Shown here piece by piece: positions 54,241 to 63,150 of a stretch of 64,000 nt of DNA. Source of the stretch: Legionella lansingensis (GTDB lineage Bacteria > Pseudomonadota > Gammaproteobacteria > Legionellales > Legionellaceae); contig NZ_LT906451.1 of NCBI RefSeq assembly GCF_900187355.1, forward strand, positions 2,353,001 through 2,417,000, given 5' to 3'. A model generated the notes under the pieces. It did not search any database. It was given only the letters and a program-made list of their open reading frames with translations, and was not told the origin of the DNA. The translations under genes and the position numbers were made by a program. The first letter of the stretch is position 1; every line of letters starts with the position of its first letter.

Positions 54241-54520
54241 GCAAGCGTAGGCTGGGCTGTCAAGCCCAGCGGTTGTCGAACTGATTTTACTCTCCAAAAT
54301 GTCCATCATGAAATTCATCATTATAAGCCCAATTGACAGCCGATTGAATGAATCGATGGATACTTGGATAAGGCCATTTAGATGGACCTAGAGACATAGT
54401 GATGTTTTACGGGAGTGTAATGAATATAATTGATATGCTGTTCATAATCTGCATCATTTCGAATACAGTGTTCCTCAAACCTTAAAGCTGGGCTTAATTA
54501 ACAGCCCAGCCTACGCTTGC
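54241..54520. mobile_element. RAYT/REP unit with 20-bp inverted arms
   Basis: The 20-base arms 54241-54260 and 54501-54520 are perfect inverted copies (GCAAGCGTAGGCTGGGCTGT and complement). Each arm also folds on itself (GCTGGGC with GCCCAGC), as REP sequences do. The interior is a REP-associated tyrosine transposase remnant. It interrupts the IS481 copy. Confidence 0.8.
54287..54480 (-). pseudogene. C-terminal fragment of a REP-associated tyrosine transposase (RAYT)
   Basis: The minus strand reads RFEEHCIRNDADYEQHINYIHYTPVKHHYV, then after a frameshift PSKWPYPSIHRFIQSAVNWAY and a TAA at 54287. This is the usual C-terminal half of RAYT proteins; the catalytic N-terminal half is gone. Confidence 0.8.
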
Positions 54521-54566
54521 TAATAGGACAAGATAAGCTTTTTATAGATAAAGGGAGGTTTACAAA

Positions 54567-54740
54567 TTAATTTAATGCATTAAGAATTTCATTCAATTCA
54601 CGCACGACATCCCTTATTGAAGAAAACCTGGTTTTTTTAGGACTTTTGAATCGATTTTCTAGTGAGTTTTTCTCTTCATCATAATGCTCCAAATACTCAA
54701 TAATTTCTTGAAGAGACTTCCTTATTTGTTCATTTTTCAT
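54567..54740 (-). CDS. Small helical protein, unknown
   Basis: This 57-residue charged protein starts MKNEQIRKSLQEIIEYLEHYDEEK and ends VVRELNEILNALN. It has no cysteines or membrane helix and is probably a helical hairpin. AAAGG lies about ten bases before the ATG at 54740. Family not recognised. Confidence 0.6.
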   Translation of the reverse strand: MKNEQIRKSLQEIIEYLEHYDEEKNSLENRFKSPKKTRFSSIRDVVRELNEILNALN

Positions 54741-54805
54741 AATTTGTCTACCTTTATTATCCATATATGTCTAAGTATAATATGAAGCTCTTATAAGCAG
54801 ACTGT

Positions 54806-54816
54806 GCTATAATTAA
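54806..54816 (+). promoter_or_regulatory. Extended -10 box of the second DUF3309 gene
   Basis: GCTATAATTAA stands 30 bases before the start at 54847, in the same CTATA-type class as the other stress genes. Confidence 0.55.
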
Positions 54817-54846
54817 TCATGAATGGATTCTTTAGGGAAAGTCATC

Positions 54847-55014
54847 ATGTTAGGAACAATTTTACTAATTTTGCTCATCCTTTTGCTTTTGGGTAGCGTA
54901 CCAAGATGGGGGTATAGTAGGAGCTGGGGATATACACCGATGGGGATTATTGGACTTATCTTGGTTATCTATCTGATACTTGTTCTACTGGGTAAAGTAC
55001 CTATTGGGTTCTAA
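54847..55014 (+). CDS. DUF3309 small membrane protein (copy 2)
   Basis: This 55-residue protein has two hydrophobic helices around VPRWGYSRSWGYTPMG. AGGGAAAG precedes the ATG at 54847; the frame from 54823 is rejected because it starts too near the promoter box. It is a paralogue of the gene at 44494. Confidence 0.85.
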   Translation: MLGTILLILLILLLLGSVPRWGYSRSWGYTPMGIIGLILVIYLILVLLGKVPIGF

Positions 55015-55154
55015 TTGGAATTAGTCTTAACCAACCTGAATGTCCCTTATAGCAAATTGAAATCGGAGAAAAGCGAACTAGGCAGCTTTTAATTTAATCT
55101 TGGGGAGACAATGTGGTACGAAGTTGGGTTAAGCGCAGATAATGAGGCTACCCT

Positions 55155-56357
55155 ATGATTTTTGGTATTTTAAACCTAACACTTTGGGGATATATTTTAG
55201 CAACCCTTGTTCTAACTCAAGTCACCATTGCTTCAGTCACTCTTTATTTGCATCGCTATCAAGCCCACCGTGCTTTAAACTTGCATCCAATAGTGAGTCA
55301 TTTCTTTCGATTCTGGATTTGGTTAACAACCGGTATGGTGACCAAAGTATGGGTTGCTATCCATCGTAAACATCATGCAATGACAGATGTTGAAGGGGAT
55401 CCACATAGCCCCCACATCTTTAGTATAAAAAAGGTCTTTTGGCAGGTCCCTGAATTGTATCGCGAAGCAGCAAAAGATAAAGATATGATTGACAAGTATT
55501 CTCATGGCGCTCCAAATGATTGGATTGAACGTAATCTGTATTCTCGTTACCCTAACAAGGGTATACTTCTTATATTTCTAATTAATTTGCTACTGTTTGG
55601 CCTGCCTGGAATTACTATTTGGGCAATACAAATGATTTGGATCCCGCTATCAGCAGGTGTAGTGAATGGCGTGGGTCATTATTGGGGATATCGCAATTTT
55701 GAATGCTCTGATAAGTCAACCAATGTATTTCCCGTGGGCTTTCTAATAGGTGGGGAAGAGCTTCATAATAATCATCATACATACGCTTCTTCTGCTAAAT
55801 TTTCTGTGAAATGGTGGGAATTCGATTTGGGCTGGTTTTATATATGTTGTCTATCCTTTTTAGGACTTGCTAAGGTAAAAAAAGTACCTCCCACATTAGC
55901 CAGAGACGATACCAAACTATATGTTGATTTAAATACTATAAAAGCCGTCATTAGTAATCGTTTTCAAATTATGTCCGATTACTACAAAAGGGTAACTGTT
56001 CCCATTTTGAAAAATGAAAAACGCAACCATATTAAAAATAAAAAAGAATGGTATTTATTTAAGGGTGCTAAACGTCTATTACGCCAAGAAACCACAAAAG
56101 CTAACTCTCATTTGCAAGTCTTACTAAATCATTTTGAACAATTACAGCTTGTTTATAATTATCGTAAATCATTGCAACAAATTTGGTTAAAAAAAGCATC
56201 CTCTCAAAAGGAGTTAATTGAGTCTTTAAGCCAATGGTGTAAAAAAGCGGAAGAATCAGGCCTAGATGTATTGCATCAATTTTCTCTTCGGCTAAAAAGC
56301 TACGTCTTAATTGACACAGATGGCTCATCAGTGAAAATGCTGAAAAAATGTAAATGA
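55155..56357 (+). CDS. Membrane fatty-acid desaturase (acyl-CoA delta-9 type)
   Basis: This 400-residue protein has four membrane helices in the first 240 residues and three histidine boxes: HRYQAHR, HRKHH and HNNHH. These are the di-iron ligands of acyl-lipid or acyl-CoA desaturases. The C-terminal 140 residues are an unusual basic helical extension beyond the catalytic domain. It would add double bonds to fatty acids, which fits membrane adaptation to cold or stress. Confidence 0.92.
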   Translation: MIFGILNLTLWGYILATLVLTQVTIASVTLYLHRYQAHRALNLHPIVSHFFRFWIWLTTGMVTKVWVAIHRKHHAMTDVEGDPHSPHIFSIKKVFWQVPELYREAAKDKDMIDKYSHGAPNDWIERNLYSRYPNKGILLIFLINLLLFGLPGITIWAIQMIWIPLSAGVVNGVGHYWGYRNFECSDKSTNVFPVGFLIGGEELHNNHHTYASSAKFSVKWWEFDLGWFYICCLSFLGLAKVKKVPPTLARDDTKLYVDLNTIKAVISNRFQIMSDYYKRVTVPILKNEKRNHIKNKKEWYLFKGAKRLLRQETTKANSHLQVLLNHFEQLQLVYNYRKSLQQIWLKKASSQKELIESLSQWCKKAEESGLDVLHQFSLRLKSYVLIDTDGSSVKMLKKCK

Positions 56358-56499
56358 GGGTTCGTGGTTCATTCTATGTAATTGATAGGCATTGGAATGC
56401 ATCAAGCAATAATAAGTTGGCTGCCTAAACTCGCCAGAATTTCTTCCTTTCTGGTCCGCAAATATTTTTGCGACAAAAGCCCCCTTCTACATACATGGA

Positions 56500-56509
56500 C
56501 TATAATTAA
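56500..56509 (+). promoter_or_regulatory. Extended -10 box of the DUF3775 gene
   Basis: CTATAATTAA lies only six bases before the ATG at 56515 but 27 bases before the in-frame ATG at 56536, so it argues for the later start. Confidence 0.5.
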
Positions 56510-56535
56510 CTATTATGGAAAAAAGAGAAATTAAA

Positions 56536-56895
56536 ATGCTAAATATGGAACCTCGAAAAGTTAGAGATATTCTTGATCAAATAAAACGCTTTAAAGAAAA
56601 AGTAGATGAGTACCCTAAATTGACCACTGAAAAGGATACACCTTACATTTTATCTGATCCTTGGTATCAAAGTATGCTTAATACAATAAATAACTTACCA
56701 CCTGACCAACAAGCAACCTTGGTCGCTTTAATGTATTTAGGTCATGGGGATTTTAAGAAAAGCGAATGGAGTGAGGCTTTTGGGGTCGCTCAAGATCAAC
56801 TAACAACACATATAGGGCAATACTTATTATCACAACCCAATGTAGTAAACTGTATTGAAAATGGCCTAAGGATTTTAGGTGTCACAAAGAATTAA
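56536..56895 (+). CDS. DUF3775 protein
   Basis: This 119-residue soluble protein has the family core LPPDQQATLVALMYLGHGDF and a following helix, EWSEAFGVAQDQL. The function of the family is unknown. The promoter box close upstream makes 56536 a better start than 56515. Confidence 0.85.
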   Translation: MLNMEPRKVRDILDQIKRFKEKVDEYPKLTTEKDTPYILSDPWYQSMLNTINNLPPDQQATLVALMYLGHGDFKKSEWSEAFGVAQDQLTTHIGQYLLSQPNVVNCIENGLRILGVTKN

Positions 56896-56987
56896 GGCTC
56901 TGCCCAACGAAGAGGCACATTAATCAAGATTAATTACAAATAAAATCAGTAACCTTGCGATGTAACAAATCTGCCAATTGCTGCCTA

Positions 56988-57040
56988 CAACTGCCTGAAA
57001 CAACAGGGATTATATTTTAATTTGTTACAAATCTGCTACA
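56988..57040 (+). repeat. Dispersed repeat copy 2
   Basis: It matches the copy at 30440: AACTGCCTGAAACAACAGGG, then TTTGTTACAAATCTGCTACA. A nearby GTAACAAAT (56962-56970) is the complement of ATTTGTTAC inside the repeat, so this copy could also form a stem. The rest of the gap 56896-57208 has no gene. Confidence 0.7.
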
Positions 57041-57208
57041 CCTTGTATTTGCGATCAAATAAATCTGTTGCTTCATCTTGTATGATGAGTCGTTCCTTTA
57101 GTTGCTAGATTGCCTGCATCAACAGATTTAATCATGGCTATGCGTGTCATTTATCTACAATCAATCTGAAGCATTATACTTTGGCTGTATTACCGGATGA
57201 GCCTCTAG

Positions 57209-57487
57209 TTATCGGTAATGACCACGCGAAGCTTGATTCATTTTCTGCTGAGCCATGTTTACTTTTAATGGTCGTCCTTCTAATGGCTTCCCATTCATTT
57301 CTAAAGCTTTCTCTGCCTCGTGTTGAGAACTAAACGTGATAAAACCAAATCCTTTGATTTGACCAGTAAGGCGATCTTTAATTAAAAGAAGCTCCTCTAT
57401 CTTCCCATATTTAGAAAACTCTGCTTGCAATGCTCCTTCAGTAATCCCAAATGGTAAATTGCCCACATATATTTTATTTTGTTTCAT
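57209..57487 (-). CDS. RRM-domain RNA-binding protein
   Basis: This 92-residue protein is a single RNA recognition motif with RNP2 KIYVGNLPFG and RNP1 KGFGFITF, ending in a short Gln/Arg tail. Bacterial one-RRM proteins are usually cold- or stress-induced RNA chaperones. An AAGGAAC-like site precedes the ATG. Confidence 0.93.
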   Translation of the reverse strand: MKQNKIYVGNLPFGITEGALQAEFSKYGKIEELLLIKDRLTGQIKGFGFITFSSQHEAEKALEMNGKPLEGRPLKVNMAQQKMNQASRGHYR

Positions 57488-57701
57488 TGTTGCGTTCCTT
57501 AAGTTTCACGAACAATGCTCCAGAGAATGGCTAGAAACCAAACATACTAAAAAGAATATTGTGCGCATTAATTTAAATTATCAAACGGCAGGTTAGCATT
57601 TTAAATGGGCAATTAACAATGATAAAAGCATGCGGCTCAAAAATAAAATACTAGCCTTATTGTCATTTTTGCTATTCGCTTTAATAGCTTTCTAAATTGA
57701 A

Positions 57702-58150
57702 TCACATTTTTCTAGACATAAACTTATCTAGATTATTTGCAAATTCTCGAATTTCTTTTTGAGCTAGTTTTGCAGTTCCTCCTATTAACAAGTCGCAACT
57801 TCGCAGTGATTCATTAAGGTTTCGAATAGCCAGATGTCGTTTAACATTCTGGACAGAATACATTCCCCCTCTTGGGTTTAGAGCAATCCTCCTTAGTAAT
57901 CACAGCATCGGCTAATGGTATATCAGCCGTAATCACCAAATCACCGCCAGTTCATGTTATTCAGAATATATTTATCGGCTACATCAAACCCAAAACCAAC
58001 TTGATATTTTTTTATAAATGGCGACGGAGGAACTGATATATTGTGATTTGACACAGCAATTAAATAGGTTTGGGTTCTGATTGCTGCTCGAAATAAAAGA
58101 TCTTTAATAACTTTAGGACAAGCATCCCCATCAATCCAAATTTGCATCAA
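57702..58150 (-). pseudogene. Decayed yaiI copy
   Basis: The first 66 residues match the intact protein (IWIDGDACPKVIKDLLFRAAI). The frame then breaks at NNMNWR. Later pieces (GDLVITADIPLADAV, then NESLRSC, then LAQKEIREFANNLDKF) are recoverable in other frames down to a TGA at 57702. Confidence 0.85.
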
Positions 58151-58164
58151 AATATCCTAAATGT

Positions 58165-58665
58165 TCAAGTTGATATCCGATTTTTATTCTTTCGCCCCAA
58201 TTTATAATTTTTATGAGTCCCCTTCTTTTTTATTGCTTGTGTGTTGTTATTTTGAGTGGGTAGGCGATGAGTTGACTCAAAATTATCGACCTCTATTCTT
58301 TCGAGTCGATGATTAATCATTTTTTCAATGTCTTGTAATTGCTTAAACTCATCCGCGCATACCAACGAAACAGCAAGACCTTTGTGTCCTGCTCGTCCGG
58401 TACGACCTATACGGTGCACGTAATCATGAGCAACTTGGGGCAAAACAAAGTTAACTACTAAAGGTAATTGTTCAATATCAATCCCTCTTGCCGCAATGTC
58501 GGTTGCAACTAAAATTTTTACTTTGCCCGCTTTAAAATCATTGAGTGCTTTAATGCGTTGAGGCTGACTTTTATTACCATGAATTGCTAATGCAGAAACA
58601 TTGGCTGAAGCTAATCCTTTAACAAGCTTATTAATATGTTCATAGGGTTTTACAAATTCGAACAT
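58165..58665 (-). pseudogene. Truncated rhlE copy (C-terminal helicase domain only)
   Basis: This 166-codon open frame equals the last part of Rhl[40 protein letters not shown] and [10 protein letters not shown]. The whole N-terminal ATPase domain is missing and the first residues (MFEFVKPYEH) are junction sequence. It keeps the same 14-base spacing to the yaiI remnant as the intact pair at 33.5 kb. Confidence 0.88.
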
Positions 58666-58740
58666 ACAGATTCTGATTGGTTTTGCTATAAGAACACAGA
58701 CAGAATGTAGTGCTAACTATATAGATAAGGCTATTAAAAA

Positions 58741-60075
58741 TCATTTAGAATAATTTTGATTCAAATTGATTGAAAAAAACAATTTATATATTAAAAGCAT
58801 AAAAATCCCCACTATAGCACAAAAAATACTTGCTGATAGTATCCCCAACCGAGCAGCATTAATAAGGTTTTTATCGAACGCTAAATTAGCGATAAAAATA
58901 GCCATTGTAAATCCGATCCCAGTTAATATACTGCCACAAGCTAACATTATCCAATTAAGATCTCTAGGCCGTTTCGCTAGTCCAAAAAATTCACCGATAA
59001 AACTAAAACCCAAAACTCCGATTGGTTTTCCCAAAATGAAACCTAAAAAAACAGCTGCAGTAACCCAATTCGTAAAATCTGTAGGAGATATCGGCACACC
59101 TGCGTTAGCTAACGCAAATAAGGGCAAAATTAGATAGCCGACCCATGGATGCAAAAAAAATTCTAATCGTTCAACCGGGGAAAGAGCTTCACGAGCAGCC
59201 ACTTCAGCCCTTTGCAATGCTCTACGATCTTCAGTGTCGCCGCTCCAGTGCTCCCCTGGAGGGTAAGAAACCACATGCGCTAAAATTTCATGCATTTGTT
59301 TGTCTTTTATCCATGTTGTGGGGGGTGTCATTAAACCTAGAATAACACCGGTAACCGTAGGATGAATACCTGATGTATCTACCACCACCCAAATGAGAAC
59401 ACCAATAAAAAAATAAGCGGCTATATTACGAATTCCCAGCATTTTCATTACATGTACAAAAATAAACCCTATTGTCGATATAAAAAGAGCCATCCAGGAA
59501 ATATCATGACTATAACCGATGGCAACAACCAGAATTGCACCAATATCATCAATAATCGCCAGTGACAACATGAACATACGAAGGCTTTGAGGAATATGTT
59601 GACCAAAAAGTGCCAAGCAGCCAATCACAAAAGCAGTATCAGTTGCCATAACTGTACCCCATCCACTCTGTCCTGATTCACCTGTTTGGAGCATGAGGTA
59701 AATTAGAGCCGGTACAAGCATCCCACCAAGAGCAGCCGCTACAGGAAGTGCAGCCATTCTAGGATTTCGCAACTCACCAAATACCAATTCTCTTTTCAAT
59801 TCTAAAGAGACAAAAAAGAAAAATAAGGTCATTAATCCATCGTTTATCCAAGCATGTATTGGACGAGAAAATTCAAAATCCCCCATGTGAATTCCCAAGG
59901 ATATTTCCCAAACGGATAAAAAAGGCCTTGACCAACGCGAGTTTGCAACTATTAACGAAATAATGGTAAATAATAACAATAAGCATGCTGTGCTTGTCTC
60001 AATACGAATAAATCGTGCCAATGGTTTGGATATCCGATGTATGGGCTCTTTAGGTAATTGTGGATTTAATGACAC
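58741..60075 (-). CDS. nhaA: Na+/H+ antiporter NhaA
   Basis: This 444-residue protein has about 12 transmembrane helices. The transport-site acids are present: Asp146 in ATDTAF and the pair Asp176-Asp177 in IIDDIGAI. NhaA exchanges two protons for one sodium and controls pH and salt stress. A hydrophilic insert (PPGEHWSGDTEDRRALQRAEVAAREAL, broken here for length) sits between helices 8 and 9. It is monocistronic; upstream 60076-60408 is AT-rich with no gene visible. Confidence 0.95.
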   Translation of the reverse strand: MSLNPQLPKEPIHRISKPLARFIRIETSTACLLLLFTIISLIVANSRWSRPFLSVWEISLGIHMGDFEFSRPIHAWINDGLMTLFFFFVSLELKRELVFGELRNPRMAALPVAAALGGMLVPALIYLMLQTGESGQSGWGTVMATDTAFVIGCLALFGQHIPQSLRMFMLSLAIIDDIGAILVVAIGYSHDISWMALFISTIGFIFVHVMKMLGIRNIAAYFFIGVLIWVVVDTSGIHPTVTGVILGLMTPPTTWIKDKQMHEILAHVVSYPPGEHWSGDTEDRRALQRAEVAAREALSPVERLEFFLHPWVGYLILPLFALANAGVPISPTDFTNWVTAAVFLGFILGKPIGVLGFSFIGEFFGLAKRPRDLNWIMLACGSILTGIGFTMAIFIANLAFDKNLINAARLGILSASIFCAIVGIFMLLIYKLFFSINLNQNYSK

Positions 60076-60408
60076 TTGATTATGACTCCCTTAGTTATCA
60101 ATGCTATTGATCCCGGAACTTTTATAAAGTTACTTAATATAAAATAAGATGTTGTTCTTAATATCAGAGGTATACATGGGTTGCGAATGCCCATCAAGCT
60201 GTTGTCATAGCAGATAGAAACGTGCTAAGAACAACATTAACATTAAATTTAATATGTTTATTGTAGAATAATTGCAGGAATTAATAGTAGAATCTACAGC
60301 CTTATTGCTGCATATTTATTTTCATCATGCATCCTTAATCAAATTTATAACCAATTTGATCACTGGCTCCTACTTTACAATGCTAAATATATCTACTATT
60401 CTAGAAAT

Positions 60409-60783
60409 ATGGACATAAAAAACGCTCTAAAAATATTTGATACGCTTTCCCAGGAAACACGCCTGCAAGTTTTTCGATTACTTGTTCAAGCTGGTCCTGG
60501 AGGATTGTCTGCTGGTGCAATAGGCGATGAGCTAAAGATAGTTCATAACACACTTTCATTTCATCTTAACCATTTGTCGAATGCAGGAATTGTGAGCTCT
60601 TCTCGCCAGGGACGTTATATATACTACGCGGCAAATTTTGCGTTAATGAAGGATTTTATTGCATTCATAGTTCAGGATTGTTGCAGTAAGCAACAGGTTA
60701 AAATAAGGCACTCTGACAACAATGATTGCTTGCTTATTGAATTAAATAGTTGCTGTGATTCAAACAAAAGGAGCGAGTTATGA
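60409..60783 (+). CDS. arsR: ArsR family regulator
   Basis: This 124-residue winged-helix protein has LSQETRLQVFRLLVQAGPGGLSAGAI and the recognition helix LSFHLNHLSNAGIV. C-terminal cysteine pairs (DCCSKQQ and NSCCDS) can bind arsenite. The stop overlaps the arsI start (ATGA), so it heads the arsenic operon and probably represses it. Confidence 0.92.
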   Translation: MDIKNALKIFDTLSQETRLQVFRLLVQAGPGGLSAGAIGDELKIVHNTLSFHLNHLSNAGIVSSSRQGRYIYYAANFALMKDFIAFIVQDCCSKQQVKIRHSDNNDCLLIELNSCCDSNKRSEL

Positions 60784-61253
60784 AACGCTTTCATGTTCAT
60801 CTTAGAGTCAATAACCTAGCTGATAGTATCCAGTTCTACAATGCACTATTTGGTGTAGAGCCCGTAAAAATTAAAGAAGATTACGCCAAATGGATGCTTG
60901 ATGATCCTCGTATTAATTTTGCCATATCAACCCGCTCTGGTAAACGTGGAGTAGACCATCTTGGTTTACAGGTTGATGATGCTGCCGAACTAGGTGCCCT
61001 CAGAGACCAATTTTCAAAAGCTAATATTTTAACCCATCATGATGGTGAAACCGTCTGCTGTTATGCTAAATCAGAAAAATCATGGGTAAACGATCCTTCT
61101 GGTTTGGCCTGGGAAGCCTACTATACAATGGATGATGTTCAATTGTTTTCAGGTGAGCAGAAAACAGAGGATAGTACCTGCTGTCTCCCAAAGAAAGATA
61201 AAGACAATACGTGTTGCAATCCAACCTCAAAATCCACAAGTTGCTGCAGGTAA
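60780..61253 (+). CDS. arsI: ArsI-type C-As lyase / CadI-like dioxygenase
   Basis: This 157-residue glyoxalase-fold protein has metal ligands His5, His60 and Glu112 and the vicinal Cys93-Cys94 (TVCCYAK) that bind trivalent organoarsenicals in ArsI. The C-terminal tail has further Cys pairs (TCCLPK, TCCNP, SCCR). ArsI cleaves the C-As bond of methylarsenite. It overlaps arsR. Confidence 0.9.
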   Translation: MKRFHVHLRVNNLADSIQFYNALFGVEPVKIKEDYAKWMLDDPRINFAISTRSGKRGVDHLGLQVDDAAELGALRDQFSKANILTHHDGETVCCYAKSEKSWVNDPSGLAWEAYYTMDDVQLFSGEQKTEDSTCCLPKKDKDNTCCNPTSKSTSCCR

Positions 61254-62041
61254 TGACTACGCAACCGATCAGGGTATTGTTCTTTTCTGCACGATTATCC
61301 TGAATACATGACTGGATTGATTTTGATTGGTCTTGCTCGATGCATTGCAATGGTAATTGTGTGGAATCAATTGGCTCAAGGCGATAATCAGTATGCTGCT
61401 GCCTTAGTTGCATTTAACAGTCTATTTCAACTAGTATTTTTTAGTATCTATGCTGGTTTTTCTTAACAATCCTTCCGCCACTGATTGGACTGCAGGGACA
61501 AACCATTCATGTTGAGTTCCTCACCATCGCGGAAAGTGTGTTTATTTATCTAGGAATTCCTTTTCGTGCAGACTTTACCAGCCGCTATATTTTAATCAAA
61601 CAGAGAGGCTTATCTTGGTATGAATCAGTTTTCCTACCCAAAATTACACCACTTACCTTGATTGCCTTACTTTTTACTATCTTTGCTATGTTTTCTTTGA
61701 AAGGCGCTATGGTTTTACAACTTCCCATTGATGTTATTCATATCGCCATCCCTTTAGTTATCTATTTTTTTGTCATGTTTATAATCAGTTTTGTCATGGG
61801 AAAATTGATTGATACCAATTATGAAAAAACGACAGCGGCTTCTTTTACCGCAGCTAGCAATAATTTTGAATTAGCCATTGCAGTTGCTATTGCAACCTTT
61901 GGTCTAAACTCAGCTATCGCTTTTGCGACAGTAATTGGTCCTCTTGTTGAAGTCCCGGTATTAATTTTATTAGTTAATGTTGCACTATGGTTTAAAGAGC
62001 AATGGTACCTGAAGTATAATCCTGGTAGGAATCCGGACTAA
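61254..62041 (+). pseudogene. Wrecked ACR3 arsenite pump, fused to a possible arsC start
   Basis: The pump's middle ([19 protein letters not shown]), [14 protein letters not shown] and the long C-terminal part (from about 61540, GIPFRADFTSRYIL) are all ACR3, but the first 100 or so residues are absent and one base is missing near 61452-61459 (AWFFL frame). The ATG at 61253 opens [11 protein letters not shown], which resembles the start of an arsenate reductase. A deletion near 61289 therefore seems to have joined arsC to acr3. Confidence 0.8.
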
Positions 62042-62100
62042 TATTAACTGCAATCTACTCAGTTGAAACCAATAAAAACAACACTAATGAAAATTGTATA

Positions 62101-62130
62101 TTGTAGCTTTTTAAGCTATATTTGTAGCTT
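62101..62130 (+). promoter_or_regulatory. Palindromic operator before the HEPN-MNT pair
   Basis: TTGTAGCTT (62101), AAGCTATA (62113) and TTTGTAGCTT (62121) form one inverted and one direct repeat of the same nine-base unit 20-50 bases before the MNT start. A winged-helix antitoxin would be expected to bind here. Confidence 0.6.
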
Positions 62131-62150
62131 ATTTGGCTTCATAAAAACTT

Positions 62151-62729
62151 ATGGTAAATACTTCAGTATTGTTTTCTGAATATCGGCGCCGCGTACTTGG
62201 ACTGTTATTACTTCATCCAGAAAACCGTTATCATGTTCGTGAGATTGCTCGACTAACCAGCACAACTGCAGGAACCCTTCATCGTGAACTCTCTAAACTT
62301 GCTAAAGCTCAGGTGTTAATACGCGAAGTCAGTGGCAATCAAGTTTATTATCAAGCTAATCGCAATTTTCCTATTTTTAATGAGCTCGCTAGCATTTTAA
62401 AGAAAACTTCTGGATTAGTAGATATATTGGCGGATGCTTTAGCGCCGTTAATCGAAAAAATTGAAGTGGCTTTTGTATTTGGTTCTGTGGCAAGAGGGAC
62501 CGAAAACTTAGGAAGTGATATTGATGTTCTAATCATTGGTAATGTTGGCTTTGCAGAAGTTGTGGCAGCACTCTATCCTGCCCAAACAAGTTTGGGGCGA
62601 GAAATTAACCCTAAAATATATTCCCAGACTCAATGGAAAAAATGTTTAAGTGATCAGGATGTTTTTATCCAAGAGATTATGAACAGTCCCAAACTTTTTG
62701 TTATTGGAGAGTTTGATGACATTAGATAA
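62151..62729 (+). CDS. MNT nucleotidyltransferase antitoxin with N-terminal wHTH
   Basis: This 192-residue protein has a winged helix-turn-helix domain (about 8-75, YHVREIARLTSTTAGTLHREL). A minimal nucleotidyltransferase domain follows (about 95-185) with the GSVARG and SDIDVLII signature. In HEPN-MNT toxin-antitoxin systems the MNT enzyme AMPylates the HEPN toxin. The fused HTH suggests it also represses its own promoter. It overlaps the HEPN gene by 14 bp. Confidence 0.88.
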   Translation: MVNTSVLFSEYRRRVLGLLLLHPENRYHVREIARLTSTTAGTLHRELSKLAKAQVLIREVSGNQVYYQANRNFPIFNELASILKKTSGLVDILADALAPLIEKIEVAFVFGSVARGTENLGSDIDVLIIGNVGFAEVVAALYPAQTSLGREINPKIYSQTQWKKCLSDQDVFIQEIMNSPKLFVIGEFDDIR

Positions 62730-63150
62730 TCTCGTTGGTAAAACCCTTGAGAAAACTACACCTCATCAAGACATAATAAAACGACTTTTACATGCTGCTG
62801 AAAGAAATATTGCTGATTCCAAGATCAACGCCGTGAGCGCAGAGAATCGTTTTGATGCTGCCTATAAAGCGATCATGCAAATCGCAAATACAGCGTTACA
62901 AGCCAATGGCTACCGAACCTTAACCAGTAAACCAGGTCATCATCAAACCATGATTCAGTTATTACCTCAGACCTTGGGAATTGATAGGAATACCGTAATT
63001 ATATTGGATGCCATGCGTAAACAACGTAATCTTGCTGATTATTCCGGAGACTTTATTCCTGAAAGTACCGTAACAACTTGTATTGATCAAGCGGAAGAAT
63101 TATTAAAGAATTTTAGAGCATGGTTAAGTGTTAATTGGCAAGGATTTTAA
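62716..63150 (+). CDS. HEPN-domain toxin partner
   Basis: This 144-residue helical protein has RKQRNLADYSG (about residue 108-118) in the place of the HEPN RNase motif RX4-6H. The His is replaced by Asp/Tyr-type residues, as in a subgroup of HEPN proteins. The start is the ATG at 62716 with GGAGAG just before it; the longer frame from 62698 is rejected. It would be an RNA-cutting toxin controlled by the MNT partner. Activity with the altered motif is uncertain. Confidence 0.82.
   Translation: MTLDNLVGKTLEKTTPHQDIIKRLLHAAERNIADSKINAVSAENRFDAAYKAIMQIANTALQANGYRTLTSKPGHHQTMIQLLPQTLGIDRNTVIILDAMRKQRNLADYSGDFIPESTVTTCIDQAEELLKNFRAWLSVNWQGF

Noticed and set aside
57605-57700. 21-codon hydrophobic frame (MRLKNKIL...)
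   Set aside because: No ribosome site and no supporting context.
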